64,000 nt of DNA, taken from contig NZ_PGES01000001.1 in assembly GCF_002797895.1 (NCBI RefSeq), positions 3,038,001-3,102,000 of the forward strand, read 5' to 3'. Below the pieces are notes generated by a model. The model was given only the letters and a program-made list of their open reading frames with translations. It did not search any database and was not told the DNA's origin. Numbering within the stretch: the first letter of the stretch is position 1; each line of letters begins with the position of its first letter. This DNA comes from Janthinobacterium sp. 67. GTDB lineage: Bacteria; Pseudomonadota; Gammaproteobacteria; Burkholderiales; Burkholderiaceae_D. Both the position numbers and the translations under genes were made by a program. Shown piece by piece: positions 8,557-19,448 of the stretch.

Positions 8557-11500
8557 TCAGTATTCGACCGCCACCTCTTGCGCGCCCAGCATTTGCTCGA
8601 GTGCCATCTGCAATTCATCCGATGGCGCCACTTTCCACTCGTCCCCAAACTGCAGCACGCAACTGACGCCCTGCGGGCTGACCCGCGCGGCGATCGGCAA
8701 GCCCGTCTCGGCACGGTGCGGCAGGATCACGTCGCGGATGCGCTTGGCATCCAGGGTGGCCGGCAAGGTCAGGCCCAGCTGGCGGCCATACTGCACGCGC
8801 GCGGCGATGATGTCGAAGGCGCTCTCGGCCGTGATGCGCAAACCGCCCGAAAAACGGTCTTCCGACACCTTGCCGACCACGGCCAGGAATTCATCTTCCT
8901 TGAAGATTTTCCGGTTGGCGTCGAACAATTCGCCGTACACCGTCACTTCCACCGTGCCGCTCTTGTCGTCCAGGGTGACGATGAGTATCTTGCCCCGTTG
9001 CGTCATCTGCGTGCGCAAGCCCGTGATGACGCCGGCCATCATGCGCGGTTCGCGCGACGGCGACAGTTCCGACAATTTCGTGCGCGCGAAGCGGCGCGCC
9101 TCGGGCGCATACGAATCGAACAGGTGGCCGGACAAATAAAAGCCCAGCGCGATCTTTTCTTCCGTCAGCCGCTGTTTATCGCTCCACACGGGCACCTTGA
9201 CGTACTCGGGCGGCGCCACCATGTCGCTGTCGTCGCCGCCGAACAGGCTCACCTGGTTGGCCGCCTTGGCGGCCTGGTCCGCGCATTCCATCGCGAACGC
9301 CACGGACGCGAGCAGGATGGCGCGGTCGACCTTCAGGCAATCGAAGGCGCCGCTGCGGATCAGCGACTCGATGGTGCGGCGGTTGATCTGTTTTTTATCC
9401 ACGCGCTTGCAGAAATCGAACAGGCTCGTAAAGGGACCGCCCGCCTCGCGCGCGGCGATGATGGCTTCGATGGCGTTCTGCCCGGAACCTTTCACGGCGC
9501 CCAGGCCATAGCGGATCTGCGTGACTTTCTTGCCGCTCACGGACGGCGGCGCGCCGCTCGGCGTGAAACGGTAATCGGATTCGTTGATATCCGGCGGCAA
9601 CAAGGTCAGCTTGCAGATCTCCAGCGAGTCTTCCACCAGGATCTTGATCTTGTCCGTGTCGTCCATGGCCAGCGACAAGTTGGCTGCCATGAAGGCGGCC
9701 GTGTGGTGCGCTTTCAGATACGCCGTGTGGTACGACAGCAAGGCGTAGGCGGCGGCGTGCGATTTGTTAAAACCGTAGCCGGCGAACTTTTCCATCAAGT
9801 CGAAGATCTCGTCGGCCTTTTCCGCCGTCAAGCCATCTTTCGCCGCACCGGCGCGGAAGATCTCGCGATGCTCGGCCATCTCTTCGGCTTTCTTTTTACC
9901 CATGGCGCGGCGCAGCATGTCGGCGCCGCCCAGCGAGTAGCCGCCGACGATCTGCGCCATCTGCATCACCTGCTCCTGATACACCATGATGCCGTAGGTT
10001 TCGGACAGAATCGATTCCGTGCGCGGATCGGGATAGTCGAAGCGTTCACCGTGCTTGCGCTTGCAAAAATCTGGAATCAGGTCCATCGGGCCCGGACGGT
10101 ACAAAGCCACGAGCGCGATAATGTCCTCGAAGCGGTCGGGACGCGCGTCTTTCAGCATGCCCTGCATGCCGCGCGACTCGAGCTGGAACACGGCCACGGT
10201 CTTGGCCTTGGTCAGCAGGTCGTAGGACGGCTTGTCGTTCAGCGGCAAGGTCGCCAGGTCGAAGTTCGCCTGCGCGGGATCGAGCTGCTTGATATAGCGC
10301 ACGGCGCGGTCAAGAATCGTCAGGGTCGTCAGACCCAAGAAGTCGAACTTCACAAGGCCGACGGCCTCCACGTCATCCTTGTCGTACTGCGACACGACGC
10401 CCGAGTCGCCGCCCTGCGTGTACAGCGGGCAGAAATCCGTCAGCTTGCCGGGAGCAATCAAGACGCCCCCCGCGTGCATGCCGATATTGCGCGTGATGCC
10501 TTCGACTTGCTGCGCCAGGTCCAGCAGCTGCTTGACCTCTTCCTCGTTTTCCAGGCGCTCCTTGAGCAGCGGCTCTTCTTCGATGGCGTCGGCGATCGAC
10601 ACGGGCTTGCCCGGCTTGAACGGGATCAGCTTGGAGATGCCGTCGCAGAAGTTGTAGCCGAAGTCCATCACGCGGCCCACGTCGCGGATCGCGCCCTTGG
10701 CCGCCATGGTACCGAAGGTGGCGATCTGCGAGACGGCCTCCTTGCCATACAAATCCTTGACGTGCTGGATGACCCGGTCGCGCCCTTCCTGGCAAAAGTC
10801 AATATCGAAGTCGGGCATCGAGACGCGTTCGGGATTCAAAAAGCGCTCGAACAGCAGGTTGTACTGCAATGGGTCGAGGTCGGTAATGAGCAGCGAATAC
10901 GCGACCAGGGAACCCGCGCCCGAGCCGCGGCCCGGGCCGACGGGCACGCCGTTTTCCTTGGCCCACTGGATAAACTCGGCCACGATCAGGAAGTAGCCGG
11001 GGAACTTCATGTTGCAAATCGTGTCCGTCTCGAACTTCAAGCGCGACTCGTAGCGCGGACGCTCCTTCTCGCGGCGCTCGGGATCGGGATACAGCTGCAA
11101 CAAGCGTTTTTCCAGGCCCGCCTGCGATTCGGCGACGAGGAACTGGTCGATCGTCATGCCGGGCGGCGTGGGAAAGTTCGGCAGCTGCGGCTTGCCCAGG
11201 GTCAAGGTCAAATTGCAGCGCTTGGCGATTTCCACGGAATTGGCCAGCGCGGCCGGCAAGTCGGCGAACAGTTCGGCCATATCGGCCTGCGACAGGAAGC
11301 GCTGGCTGTCATTGAAGCGTTTCACGCGCTTGGCGTTGGCCAGCATTTCGCCTTCGGCGATACAGGTGCGGGCTTCGTGGGCAATAAATTCTTCTGGAGA
11401 AATGAATTGCACGGGATGCGTGGCCACCACGGGTAAGCCCAGCTTGGCCGCCAGCGCCACCGCGTGGCGCACCTGCGCTTCCTGGTTGGCCTGGCCGCCG

Positions 11501-12102
11501 CGCTGGATTTCAATGTAGAAATGGCCGGGGAAAATCTCGGCCCAGCGCTGGGCGTTGCGTTCGGCCAGGGCCAGGTTGCCATTCTCGATGGCGATACCGA
11601 CGTCGCCGAAGTGCGCGCCGGACAGTACGATCAAGCCGTCGGCCGCGCTTTCGCCCGGGTACAAGTCGTAGGTATTCGTCGCCAGCGCCTGCAGCCACTC
11701 GATGCGCAGCTCGGCGCGGCCCTTGTACTGGTTCGTCAGCCAGGCCGTCGACAGCAGTTCGCACAGTTGCAGATAACCCATGCGGTTTTTCGCCAGCAGC
11801 AGCAGCCGCGACGGTTTTTCGCGGTTGTCGTCATTCGTGATCCACACGTCGACGCCGACGATGGGCTTGATGCCCTTGCCGCGCGCTTCCTTGTAGAACT
11901 TGACCATGCCAAACAGGTTCGACAGGTCGGTGACGGCCAGCGCCACCTGCTTGTCCTTCGCGGCCGCCTTGACCACGTCGTCGATGCGCACCAGGCCATC
12001 GACGATCGAGTACTCCGAGTGCACGCGCAAATGGACGAAAGCAGGACCGGGCTGCATCGCTTGCTGTGAACCTGCCGGAGTGCCGGCCTCTTGCATTACC
12101 AT
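8557..12102 (-). CDS. dnaE: DNA polymerase III subunit alpha
   Basis: About 1181 residues, close to the 1160 of E. coli DnaE. The N-terminal PHP domain begins [15 protein letters not shown]. The polymerase palm has [16 protein letters not shown] and the catalytic aspartates in [13 protein letters not shown]. Further downstream come the finger region ([20 protein letters not shown]), the helix-hairpin-helix region and an OB-fold ([22 protein letters not shown]). It is the replicative polymerase catalytic subunit. Start choice: an AGGA sits five bases before ATG 12102. In-frame TTG 12129, ATG 12108 and ATG 12096 are alternatives. It is divergent from trhO. Confidence 0.97.
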   Translation of the reverse strand: MVMQEAGTPAGSQQAMQPGPAFVHLRVHSEYSIVDGLVRIDDVVKAAAKDKQVALAVTDLSNLFGMVKFYKEARGKGIKPIVGVDVWITNDDNREKPSRLLLLAKNRMGYLQLCELLSTAWLTNQYKGRAELRIEWLQALATNTYDLYPGESAADGLIVLSGAHFGDVGIAIENGNLALAERNAQRWAEIFPGHFYIEIQRGGQANQEAQVRHAVALAAKLGLPVVATHPVQFISPEEFIAHEARTCIAEGEMLANAKRVKRFNDSQRFLSQADMAELFADLPAALANSVEIAKRCNLTLTLGKPQLPNFPTPPGMTIDQFLVAESQAGLEKRLLQLYPDPERREKERPRYESRLKFETDTICNMKFPGYFLIVAEFIQWAKENGVPVGPGRGSGAGSLVAYSLLITDLDPLQYNLLFERFLNPERVSMPDFDIDFCQEGRDRVIQHVKDLYGKEAVSQIATFGTMAAKGAIRDVGRVMDFGYNFCDGISKLIPFKPGKPVSIADAIEEEPLLKERLENEEEVKQLLDLAQQVEGITRNIGMHAGGVLIAPGKLTDFCPLYTQGGDSGVVSQYDKDDVEAVGLVKFDFLGLTTLTILDRAVRYIKQLDPAQANFDLATLPLNDKPSYDLLTKAKTVAVFQLESRGMQGMLKDARPDRFEDIIALVALYRPGPMDLIPDFCKRKHGERFDYPDPRTESILSETYGIMVYQEQVMQMAQIVGGYSLGGADMLRRAMGKKKAEEMAEHREIFRAGAAKDGLTAEKADEIFDLMEKFAGYGFNKSHAAAYALLSYHTAYLKAHHTAAFMAANLSLAMDDTDKIKILVEDSLEICKLTLLPPDINESDYRFTPSGAPPSVSGKKVTQIRYGLGAVKGSGQNAIEAIIAAREAGGPFTSLFDFCKRVDKKQINRRTIESLIRSGAFDCLKVDRAILLASVAFAMECADQAAKAANQVSLFGGDDSDMVAPPEYVKVPVWSDKQRLTEEKIALGFYLSGHLFDSYAPEARRFARTKLSELSPSREPRMMAGVITGLRTQMTQRGKILIVTLDDKSGTVEVTVYGELFDANRKIFKEDEFLAVVGKVSEDRFSGGLRITAESAFDIIAARVQYGRQLGLTLPATLDAKRIRDVILPHRAETGLPIAARVSPQGVSCVLQFGDEWKVAPSDELQMALEQMLGAQEVAVEY

Positions 12103-12196
12103 TTCCATCCTGTGTACCGTTTCGTGCAAAATTCAATGGGGTCTATTCTACCGCGTCGCGGGTGCGGACCGGGTATCCCGTCCGGCCTGTCGGGCT

Positions 12197-12202
12197 TATA
12201 AT
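12197..12202 (+). promoter_or_regulatory. -10 element (TATAAT) for trhO
   Basis: Perfect TATAAT 32 bases before the trhO ATG, in the dnaE-trhO divergent gap. No good -35 hexamer is visible at 16-18 bases upstream. Confidence 0.5.
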
Positions 12203-12233
12203 ATCGGCTGTTCAGTCTAAGCCGATCGCCATC

Positions 12234-13130
12234 ATGCAAGCCATCAACCCAGCAACACCCGCCGTTTCCGCCGCCGCCAGCCCGCTGGCCGCCACGTTTG
12301 TCAATATCGCCGCGTATAAATTCATCACGCTCGACGATACGGAAACCATGCGTCCCTTGTATCAGGAGCAATGCCTGGCGCTGGAACTGAAGGGCACGAT
12401 CCTGCTGACGCCGGAAGGCATCAATATGTTCCTGTCGGGCACGCGCGAGCATATCGACAACTTCCTCGCCTGGGTGCGCAGCGACGCGCGCCTGGCCGAT
12501 CTGGAATGGAAGGAAAGCTTGTCGAACGAGCAATCGCACAAGCGCATGCTGGTCAAGCTGAAAAAGGAAATCATCACCATGCGCATGCCGCTGATCAAGC
12601 CGGAACTGGGCCGCGCCCCGTCCGTCGATGCGCACACGCTCAAGCGCTGGCTCGACGCCGGCGTCGACGATGCGGGCAAACCCGTGGTCATGATGGAAAC
12701 GCGCAACGCCTTTGAAGTGGACGTGGGCACGTTCAACAACACGCTCGACTACCGTATCGACAAGTTCACGGAATTCCCGGCCGTCGCCGCCGCGCACAAG
12801 GACGAACTGGAAGGCAAGACCGTCGTCACCTTCTGCACGGGCGGCATCCGCTGCGAAAAGGCTGCCATCCACATGAAGGAAATCGGCTACGACAGCGTGT
12901 ACCAGCTCGACGGCGGCATCCTCAAGTATTTTGAAGAAGTGGGCGGCGAGCACTACACGGGCGACTGCTTCGTGTTCGACTACCGCACGGCGCTGAACCC
13001 GAAACTGGAACCGACGGAAACCGTGCAGTGTTTCGTCTGCCGCGCCGTCGTCACGCCGCGCCAGCAGCTGGCGCCGGAATATGTGTATGAGGTGTCTTGC
13101 CCGCATTGCTTTGACAAAAAACAGGCGTAG
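12234..13130 (+). CDS. trhO: tRNA uridine(34) hydroxylase TrhO (YceA), rhodanese fold
   Basis: 298 residues from ATG at 12234. The N-terminal ferredoxin-like part has [20 protein letters not shown], followed by a rhodanese domain with [16 protein letters not shown] and the active loop [11 protein letters not shown] (Cys201, second Cys207). The C-terminus carries Cys pairs (CFVCR and CPHC) that look like a zinc site. TrhO uses oxygen to hydroxylate U34 of certain tRNAs on the way to cmo5U. A longer frame starting at 12066 runs into the dnaE leader and is not supported. Confidence 0.93.
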   Translation: MQAINPATPAVSAAASPLAATFVNIAAYKFITLDDTETMRPLYQEQCLALELKGTILLTPEGINMFLSGTREHIDNFLAWVRSDARLADLEWKESLSNEQSHKRMLVKLKKEIITMRMPLIKPELGRAPSVDAHTLKRWLDAGVDDAGKPVVMMETRNAFEVDVGTFNNTLDYRIDKFTEFPAVAAAHKDELEGKTVVTFCTGGIRCEKAAIHMKEIGYDSVYQLDGGILKYFEEVGGEHYTGDCFVFDYRTALNPKLEPTETVQCFVCRAVVTPRQQLAPEYVYEVSCPHCFDKKQA

Positions 13131-13185
13131 GCGCCGGTACGGCGCATCGCGCGCAGAGTGGACTCTTGACGAAGGAAAGCTAAAA

Positions 13186-13935
13186 ATGCAATTTTTTAAC
13201 AAGTTCGACCGGTTTTATACGACCAGTGTTACCAGCCCGTTTCCAGACCGCCTCAACGGACGTCACGCTGCGATTATTGCCCGCAATAGCGATCAACTGG
13301 CGGGCAAGCGGATCCTCGATATCGCCAGCCATGACGGGCGCTGGACTTTCGCCGCCCTGCAGGCCGGAGCGGCGCATGTGACGGGAATCGAACCGCGTCA
13401 GGAATTGATTGACAATGCCATCGCCACCTTCGATCAGTATGGCATCGATCGGTCGCGCTACACCTTCCACTGCGGCGACGTGTTCGAACACCTGCAGGCA
13501 CAGACTTACGACGTGGTCCTGTGCCTGGGCTTTTATTACCATACGGTCCGCCACGCGGAATTGCTCGACCGCATCGAGCGCACGGGCGCCACCTTTGTCA
13601 TTATCGATACGGAAGTCATCCCGCCCGAAGGCAATGCAGGCTCGGCCGCTAGCGACGATAGCCGCTTGGTGTTCAATAACCCCAACAGCATACAGCTGCT
13701 GCGCGAACCGGTCGATGACCAGCAGATGGCGTGCAGCGACTCCCTGACCCGCAATGGCCATACTCTGGTGGGCCGCCCGTCGCGCGCCGCCGTCGAGTAT
13801 CTGGCCAATCATTTCGGCTACACATCGCAGAATTATGACTGGGCAGCCTACTTCGCGGACCATCCCGAACACAGCGCGACGATGAACGATTACCACAAAG
13901 GCTGGCGCGAGACGTTTTACCTGTCCCGCAAATAA
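13186..13935 (+). CDS. Class I SAM-dependent methyltransferase
   Basis: 249 residues from ATG at 13186, with AAGGA about 9 bases upstream. SAM-binding motif I is ILDIASHDGRWTFAALQAGA, followed by an acidic strand end (VTGIEPR), motif FHCGDVFEHL and the post-motif strand YDVVLCLGFYYHT. The family resembles small-molecule or tRNA-type methyltransferases. The substrate cannot be predicted. It is 55 bases after trhO on the same strand, and TrhO prepares the hydroxyl group that CmoB-like enzymes modify, so a tRNA role is possible but speculative. Confidence 0.75.
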   Translation: MQFFNKFDRFYTTSVTSPFPDRLNGRHAAIIARNSDQLAGKRILDIASHDGRWTFAALQAGAAHVTGIEPRQELIDNAIATFDQYGIDRSRYTFHCGDVFEHLQAQTYDVVLCLGFYYHTVRHAELLDRIERTGATFVIIDTEVIPPEGNAGSAASDDSRLVFNNPNSIQLLREPVDDQQMACSDSLTRNGHTLVGRPSRAAVEYLANHFGYTSQNYDWAAYFADHPEHSATMNDYHKGWRETFYLSRK

Positions 13936-13947
13936 GCGGGCCCGGCC

Positions 13948-13974
13948 ACGTTGCGGCCGCATGCGCCGCAACGT
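13948..13974. terminator. Convergent hairpin terminator-like element
   Basis: Ten-base perfect stem ACGTTGCGGC/GCCGCAACGT (13948-13957 with 13965-13974) between two convergent genes. There is no clear U-tract, so it may act as a stabilising hairpin rather than an intrinsic terminator. Confidence 0.55.
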
Positions 13975-13975
13975 A

Positions 13976-14242
13976 TCAGGCCGGCTGCTCTTCGCTGACC
14001 AGGCAGATATCGCCCTGCCAGGACACATAGCCCGATGATTTGATGTGCCACTTGAAGACGCCTGCGGCGATCTGGTCTTCCGAGGTGACGACTGGCGCGC
14101 TGAAGCGCACTTCCGAGGCAAATTCCTGCGTCAGCTCCAGCACGCCGTCATGTTCGCCCTGCTGCGTCAGCACGCGCCATGGCAAGGGATTATCATTGTC
14201 ATTGCGGTTATTAAAACGGATGTAGATGTGTTTTTTTGACAT
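13976..14242 (-). CDS. Small hypothetical protein
   Basis: 88 residues with an AGGAGA ribosome site before ATG 14242. It begins MSKKHIYIRFNNRND and contains alternating hydrophobic and polar residues that suggest a small beta-rich fold (WRVLTQQGEHDGVLEL, FKWHIKSSGYVSW). It has no signal peptide, cysteines beyond one, or membrane segment. I do not recognise the family. It stands alone on the minus strand between convergent and tandem neighbours. Confidence 0.65.
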   Translation of the reverse strand: MSKKHIYIRFNNRNDNDNPLPWRVLTQQGEHDGVLELTQEFASEVRFSAPVVTSEDQIAAGVFKWHIKSSGYVSWQGDICLVSEEQPA

Positions 14243-14305
14243 TTTCTTTCTCCTTGATAAAATCAGTTATGCAGGACCAAAGGCAACGACTGCGCGGTCC
14301 GGCCC

Positions 14306-15085
14306 TCAGCCCAGCGTTTTGATGCCAGCCAGCAGCAACACGCCTGCCAGCGCCACCTGCAATCCCCGCGCTGAAAAATAGCGCGATAAAAAACTTCCTG
14401 CGAGAACGGCGGGCACCGAGCCTGCCAGCAAGCTCAGCAACATGTGTCCATCCACCAGACCGGCCCACAGATAGCCGCAGCCGGCGATCACGGCCAGCGG
14501 AATCGCATGGACGATGTCCGTGGCGACGAGCCGGTGCGGCGGCATCTGGCCCGGATACAGGCACAGCAGCAACACGCTGCCCAGCGCCCCGGCGCCCACC
14601 GAGGTCAGCGCCACGCAAATGCCGAGCCCGGCCCCGGCGGCGATCGTCAACGCTGCCTGGCGGCGTGCAGCGGCAGGCCGCGCCGTGCGGGCGCGCGCAG
14701 CAGCCATCGTCAATAAACGGGGGGCCAGCAGCAAGCCGCCGGCCGTCAGCAACACCAGCGCGCCCACCAGGTGCGTCAGCCAGTCCAGTTTGTGCACTTT
14801 CACGCCAGCGGACACCAGTAGCACGACCACCAGCGCCAGCGGCAGACTGCCGATCCACAAGCGGCGCGCAACGCGCCAATCGACATTCCCGCCGCCCTGA
14901 TGCACGGCGGCGCCAAACACTTTGGTGATGGCGGCAAACCACAGGTCCGTGGCAATCGCCGTGACCGGCGGCACATTAAAAAACAGGAGCAGCAGCGGCG
15001 TCATGACGGCACCGCCTCCCACGCCGGTCAAGCCAACGAGCAAACCGGTCAGGGCGCCGGCCAGCGCATAACCAGCGTCAATCAT
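14306..15085 (-). CDS. TauE/SafE family sulfite/sulfonate exporter
   Basis: 259 residues with about eight membrane segments and the family's repeated pattern: GALTGLLVGLTGVGGGAVMTPLL at the N-terminus and AGLGICVALTSVGAGALGSVL in the second half. TauE/SafE proteins export sulfite, sulfoacetate or related organosulfur anions. The ATG at 15085 overlaps the cysQ stop by eight bases, so it is translated with cysQ. The context (CysQ, CysD, CysNC) supports a role in exporting sulfite or another sulfur anion, but no substrate residue can be read. Confidence 0.83.
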   Translation of the reverse strand: MIDAGYALAGALTGLLVGLTGVGGGAVMTPLLLLFFNVPPVTAIATDLWFAAITKVFGAAVHQGGGNVDWRVARRLWIGSLPLALVVVLLVSAGVKVHKLDWLTHLVGALVLLTAGGLLLAPRLLTMAAARARTARPAAARRQAALTIAAGAGLGICVALTSVGAGALGSVLLLCLYPGQMPPHRLVATDIVHAIPLAVIAGCGYLWAGLVDGHMLLSLLAGSVPAVLAGSFLSRYFSARGLQVALAGVLLLAGIKTLG

Positions 15086-15899
15086 GGCCGGTGGCTGCCG
15101 CACAGGCAGCGATAAAATGTGGATTGAGCACATCGGCTTTGCCGTAGCGCAAAGGTTCACCGGTCAGCGTGGTCACCTGGCCACCAGCGGCCTCGACAAT
15201 CGCATGCGCAGCCGCTGTATCCCATTCGCAAGTTGGCCCCAGGCGCGGATAGAGGTGTGCAGCGCCTTCGGCGATGCGGCACAACTTGAGGGAACTGCCT
15301 GCCTGCACTACTTCGCACGGCCCCAGCGCGGCAATAAAGGCGTGGGTTGCTGCATTCATATGACTTTTGCTGGCGACGATACGCAGCGGCATGCCATGCG
15401 CAGGCAGCGCCGCGCAAATCGCCGTGCTGCCGGCCGTATCCACGCGAAACGCGCCCAGGTCTTTTGCGCCCCAGTATGTTTGCTCCAGCGCTGGCGCCAC
15501 CACGACACCGAAAACCGGGCAGCCATCCGAGACCAGCGCTACATTGACCGTAAACTCATCATTGCGCGCCAGGAACTCCTTGGTACCGTCGAGCGGATCG
15601 ATCAGCCAGAAATCCCCCTTCTTCGCTGGCGCATGCGCAGCAGCGTCGGTATCTTCCTCGGAAATCACTGGCACATCCGGCGTCAGCTCGGCCAAGCCAC
15701 GTATCAGCACGGCATGCGCCAGCAAGTCCGCCTGCGTTAGAGGGCTGGCATCGGCCTTGAAACGCACGCCCAGGTCGGCGGAGCGATAAATATCCATGAT
15801 GGCCACCCCGGCCTGTTGGGCCAGTGCGACAACGGATTGCATCATTTCACTGCTGAGGATTTGTCGCATTACGTATTTTTCCATAATTTTTACATGCAT
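15078..15899 (-). CDS. cysQ: 3'(2'),5'-bisphosphate nucleotidase CysQ
   Basis: About 273 residues; ATG codons at 15899, 15884 and 15869 are all possible and none has a clear ribosome site. The inositol-monophosphatase-family metal motifs are present: SEEDTD, FWLIDPLDGTKEF and CEWDTAAAHAIVEA. CysQ hydrolyses PAP (3'-phosphoadenosine 5'-phosphate), the by-product of PAPS-dependent sulfate transfer, to AMP, and so prevents PAP from inhibiting sulfotransferases. It is divergent from the cysD-cysNC pair across 69 bases, and this arrangement fits a unit for sulfate activation and PAP clean-up. Confidence 0.92.
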   Translation of the reverse strand: MHVKIMEKYVMRQILSSEMMQSVVALAQQAGVAIMDIYRSADLGVRFKADASPLTQADLLAHAVLIRGLAELTPDVPVISEEDTDAAAHAPAKKGDFWLIDPLDGTKEFLARNDEFTVNVALVSDGCPVFGVVVAPALEQTYWGAKDLGAFRVDTAGSTAICAALPAHGMPLRIVASKSHMNAATHAFIAALGPCEVVQAGSSLKLCRIAEGAAHLYPRLGPTCEWDTAAAHAIVEAAGGQVTTLTGEPLRYGKADVLNPHFIAACAAATGHD

Positions 15900-15968
15900 A
15901 TGCTATCATCAAATCTGAAAAACGCGAATTTAAATATTTAATAGCAAATTGCGACAAGCGAGGATTGC

Positions 15969-17405
15969 ATGACACGGCCACACACACCTCTGTTCAACCT
16001 GGATACCGACCGCATCTGGGATACTGAAAGCGCCTTCCTGCAACTGCAGGCCTTGGGGGCCGCCGACACCAAGCGCACCGCGGAGCGCCTGCTGCACAAG
16101 CTGGAAATGCTTCCTGCGGCACTTGGCACCAGTGCCATTCGCGATGAAAACGGCGCAGCCCCGATCCCGGCCGTGCTGGAGTGGGAAATCGCACAGGCGC
16201 GCAGCAAGCGCATCTTGCCGGTCTTTGCCCAATTGGCGAAGTTGCCTGGCGGCCAGGAGTGCCTGCACTTCAATGATGCGCGCGGTGCCCGCTATTGGCT
16301 GCCACTCGGGGACGCCATCCCGAGCCAAAACAGCATCGCCACCGCGTTTGCACGCCTGCAAGAGCATCTCGGCAAGCCGCTCGCCCTCTTCCCGCACGGT
16401 CAACTTACCAAGCTGTGCCGCGATATGCCGCTCAGCCCCGGCATCGGCATATGCCTGCTCAGCTATCCCACCACCACGCCGAATGTCAATCGCGGCCCGG
16501 TCCTGCCGACCTCGCGCCATTTGAAGCGGCTGGAGGCAGAGAGCATCGACATCCTGCGTGAAGCCGTCGCGGCGGGTGGCAATCCATGCATGCTGTACTC
16601 GCTGGGCAAGGATAGTTCCGTCATGCTGCATCTGGCGCGCAAGGCCTTTTACCCCTCCCTGCCGCCCTTCCCGCTATTGCATGTCGATACCCGCTGGAAA
16701 TTTCAGGAAATGTATCAATTCCGCGATGCCATGGTACGCGCGAACGGCATGGAAATACTCGTGCACACCAATCCTGAAGCGATTGAAAAAAACATCAATC
16801 CTTTCGACCACGGCGCGACGCTGCATACGGACATCACCAAGACGGCGGGCCTGAAACAGGCACTGGATAAATATCAATTCGACGTGATCTTCGGCGGCGC
16901 GCGCCGCGACGAGGAAAAATCACGCGCCAAGGAGCGCATCTTCTCGTTTCGCTCGGCAAGCCACGGCTGGGATCCAAAGAACCAGCGCCCCGAACCCTGG
17001 AACCTGTACAACACCAGCAAGAACAAAGGCGAGAGCGTCCGCGTATTCCCCTTGTCGAACTGGACCGAGCTGGATATTTGGCAGTACATCCACCAGGAAG
17101 GCATACCCGTGGTGCCGCTGTACTTTGCCAAGGAGCGCGCTGTCGTACAACGCGACGGCATGTGGGTCCTCGTCGACGACGCACGCATGCCCCTGCTTCC
17201 TGACGAACTCTTTTACAAAAAAATGGTTCGATTCCGTACTCTCGGCTGCTACCCTTTGACCGGGGCAATCGAGTCGACGGCCGCGTCTTTGCCCGAAATC
17301 ATTATGGAGCTGGTACATGCCAGGAATTCGGAGCGCCAGGGGCGCGCCATCGATAACGATGCATCTGCAAGCATGGAAAAAAAGAAACAAGAAGGATACT
17401 TTTAA
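15969..17405 (+). CDS. cysD: Sulfate adenylyltransferase subunit 2 (CysD/NodP-like) with ~180-residue N-terminal extension
   Basis: 478 residues, against about 300 for E. coli CysD. Residues ~183-478 align by eye with the whole of Cys[16 protein letters not shown], the PP-loop [11 protein letters not shown] near 209-217, [37 protein letters not shown] and the C-terminal end [10 protein letters not shown]. Residues 1-182 have no counterpart in standard CysD and I cannot identify them; a TTG at about 16522 would start a protein of normal length. The usual DTG/DTT-WKF reads DTRWKF near residue 240. With CysN it makes adenosine 5'-phosphosulfate from ATP and sulfate. The stop overlaps the cysNC start (TAATG). 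Confidence 0.88.
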   Translation: MTRPHTPLFNLDTDRIWDTESAFLQLQALGAADTKRTAERLLHKLEMLPAALGTSAIRDENGAAPIPAVLEWEIAQARSKRILPVFAQLAKLPGGQECLHFNDARGARYWLPLGDAIPSQNSIATAFARLQEHLGKPLALFPHGQLTKLCRDMPLSPGIGICLLSYPTTTPNVNRGPVLPTSRHLKRLEAESIDILREAVAAGGNPCMLYSLGKDSSVMLHLARKAFYPSLPPFPLLHVDTRWKFQEMYQFRDAMVRANGMEILVHTNPEAIEKNINPFDHGATLHTDITKTAGLKQALDKYQFDVIFGGARRDEEKSRAKERIFSFRSASHGWDPKNQRPEPWNLYNTSKNKGESVRVFPLSNWTELDIWQYIHQEGIPVVPLYFAKERAVVQRDGMWVLVDDARMPLLPDELFYKKMVRFRTLGCYPLTGAIESTAASLPEIIMELVHARNSERQGRAIDNDASASMEKKKQEGYF

Positions 17406-19324
17406 TGTCTCGCCCAAAAAAAATAACGCCAGCACCTGCAGCCAATCTGCGACCGCAGACACATCTCGATACGCTCGAAGCACTGCAGAAGCAGCAAGAT
17501 AACCAGGAACTGCTGCGCTTCATCACATGCGGCAATGTCGACGATGGCAAAAGCACCTTGATCGGGCGCCTGCTGTGGGAGTCCCAGCAATTGCTTGACG
17601 ATCAATTCAGCTCGCTGCAAAAAGAGTCAAAGAAGTTTGGCACGCAGGGGGACGAGATCGACTTTGCCTTGTTGGTCGATGGCCTGGCCGCGGAGCGGGA
17701 ACAAGGCATCACGATCGATATCGCCTATCGCTTCTTTGGCACCAGCCAACGCCGCTTTATCGTCGCCGATACGCCTGGGCATCAGCAATACACGCGCAAT
17801 ATGGTGACCGCAGCGTCGACGGCCGATGTCGCCATCCTGCTCATCGACGCGCAAAAAGGCATCCAGACCCAGACCCGCCGCCATGCTTTTCTGGCGTCGC
17901 TGATGGGCATACGCCATATTGTGCTGGCGATCAATAAAATGGACTTGGTACAGTTCTCGCAGGAAATATATACGCAAATAAACGAAGCGTTCGCGGCATT
18001 TGCCGCTTCGTTCAAGTTTGCCAGCGTGACGGCCATTCCGCTCAGTGCGCTCAAGGGCGACAACCTCAGCCAGCGTTCACCGCACACGCCATGGTATGCG
18101 GGCCCTACGCTGCTCGGCTATCTGGAAACGGTCAAGCCCGAGCCATCTGCAGGCAAGTCCTGGGTCTTCCCCGTGCAATGGGTCAACCGCCCCGACTCCT
18201 CGTTCCGCGGCTTCAGCGGCACGGTAGCGCAAGGCGCGATATGCGTCGGCGACGAAATCCGCGTGGCGGCCTCCGGACAAACCAGCCACATCGCGGAAAT
18301 CGTCACCATGGATGGGGCGTTAGCGCAAGCCAGCCAGGGCGACGCGGTCACGCTGCGCCTGGCAACGGAAATCGACGTGTCGCGCGGCGATATCCTGTCG
18401 CTTGCAGCCTCCCCGCTGGAAATGACGGACCAGATGGAAGCAACGCTGATCTGGACCGACCAGGATGCCGGCCTGATGGGACGCAACTACAACATCAAGC
18501 TGGCCACGCAGAGCGCGGCGGCATCCATCACCAACATCAAGTATGAAATCGACGTCAATACGCTGACACATCATGCTGCCAAACAACTCAAGCTGAACTG
18601 CATCTCGGTGTGCAACATCGCTCTCAGCAAGCCCATGGTGTTCGACAATTACGAGCAGTCAAAAACATTGGGCAGCTTCATCCTGACCGACCGTTTTACC
18701 CATGCCACCGTCGCCATCGGCATGGTGCGCCACAATCTGCGCCGCGCCCAGAACGTCCACCGGCAGGCACTCTCGATCCAGCGCCCGGCGCGGGAAAAGC
18801 TGAATGGACATAAAGGCAAGGTCATCTGGTTCACCGGCCTGTCGGGCTCAGGCAAGTCCACCATCGCCAATGCGCTGGAAGTGGCGCTGCATGCCGAAGG
18901 CAAACGCACCTACCTGCTCGACGGGGACAATGTGCGCCAAGGCCTGAACAAGGATCTCGGCTTTACCGATGCCGACAGGGTGGAAAACATACGCCGCATC
19001 GCCGAAGTGGCCAAGCTGATGCTCGATGCGGGCTTGATCGTGCTCACGGCATTCATCTCGCCCTTCCGCCGCGAGCGTGAAATGGCGCGTGAATTGATCG
19101 GTCCCGACAATTTCGTGGAAGTCTATGTCGATGCGTCGCTGGAGGTGTGCGAACGCCGCGACCCCAAGGGCCTGTACAAAAAGGCAAGGGCCGGAAAACT
19201 ACCCAATATGTCGGGCATCGGCAGCCCGTACGAAACACCGGGGACGCCGCAGGTCACCATCAATACAGACACTATGCCGATCGAGCTCTGCGTAGAGACA
19301 TTACTGAAAGAGTGCTTTGACTGA
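17405..19324 (+). CDS. cysNC: CysN-CysC fusion: sulfate adenylyltransferase GTPase subunit plus APS kinase (NodQ-like)
   Basis: 639 residues. The CysN part (about 1-465) has the P-loop [14 protein letters not shown] near 43, the switch motif [12 protein letters not shown] and the G4 motif AINKMDL, followed by beta-barrel domains. The CysC kinase part (about 470-639) has the P-loop [14 protein letters not shown] near 478, [27 protein letters not shown] and the substrate motif [12 protein letters not shown]. All catalytic motifs look intact. The enzyme drives APS formation by GTP hydrolysis and phosphorylates APS to PAPS, the universal sulfate donor. NodPQ-type fusions often serve glycan sulfation, and here a sulfotransferase lies in the neighbouring polysaccharide locus. 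Confidence 0.94.
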   Translation: MSRPKKITPAPAANLRPQTHLDTLEALQKQQDNQELLRFITCGNVDDGKSTLIGRLLWESQQLLDDQFSSLQKESKKFGTQGDEIDFALLVDGLAAEREQGITIDIAYRFFGTSQRRFIVADTPGHQQYTRNMVTAASTADVAILLIDAQKGIQTQTRRHAFLASLMGIRHIVLAINKMDLVQFSQEIYTQINEAFAAFAASFKFASVTAIPLSALKGDNLSQRSPHTPWYAGPTLLGYLETVKPEPSAGKSWVFPVQWVNRPDSSFRGFSGTVAQGAICVGDEIRVAASGQTSHIAEIVTMDGALAQASQGDAVTLRLATEIDVSRGDILSLAASPLEMTDQMEATLIWTDQDAGLMGRNYNIKLATQSAAASITNIKYEIDVNTLTHHAAKQLKLNCISVCNIALSKPMVFDNYEQSKTLGSFILTDRFTHATVAIGMVRHNLRRAQNVHRQALSIQRPAREKLNGHKGKVIWFTGLSGSGKSTIANALEVALHAEGKRTYLLDGDNVRQGLNKDLGFTDADRVENIRRIAEVAKLMLDAGLIVLTAFISPFRREREMARELIGPDNFVEVYVDASLEVCERRDPKGLYKKARAGKLPNMSGIGSPYETPGTPQVTINTDTMPIELCVETLLKECFD

Positions 19325-19394
19325 TACTGTCACAGTCCGGAGGATCTTGCTCTTGCCCGTAGCAGCAATGATGTAAACAACACGCCGTCACTGA

Positions 19395-19422
19395 CAAGTC
19401 GCGGGAATGCTCCCGCGACTTG
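19395..19422. terminator. Convergent terminator hairpin between cysNC and rmd
   Basis: Twelve-base perfect stem CAAGTCGCGGGA/TCCCGCGACTTG (19395-19406 with 19411-19422) with a four-base loop ATGC, between convergent genes. The flanks are not strongly U-rich. Confidence 0.65.
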
Positions 19423-19448
19423 AGCAACGCTTTACTTCCCTACGGAAA

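Noticed and set aside
8578..11436. A 952-codon open frame on the plus strand opposite dnaE
   Set aside because: It lies wholly antisense to a full-length, motif-complete dnaE. Long antisense frames are common in GC-rich genes because of codon bias. No ribosome site or family motif was seen.
13081..13185. A longer start for the methyltransferase inside the trhO end
   Set aside because: The extra N-terminus has no similarity to the family and overlaps trhO by 50 bases, while ATG 13186 has a good ribosome site.
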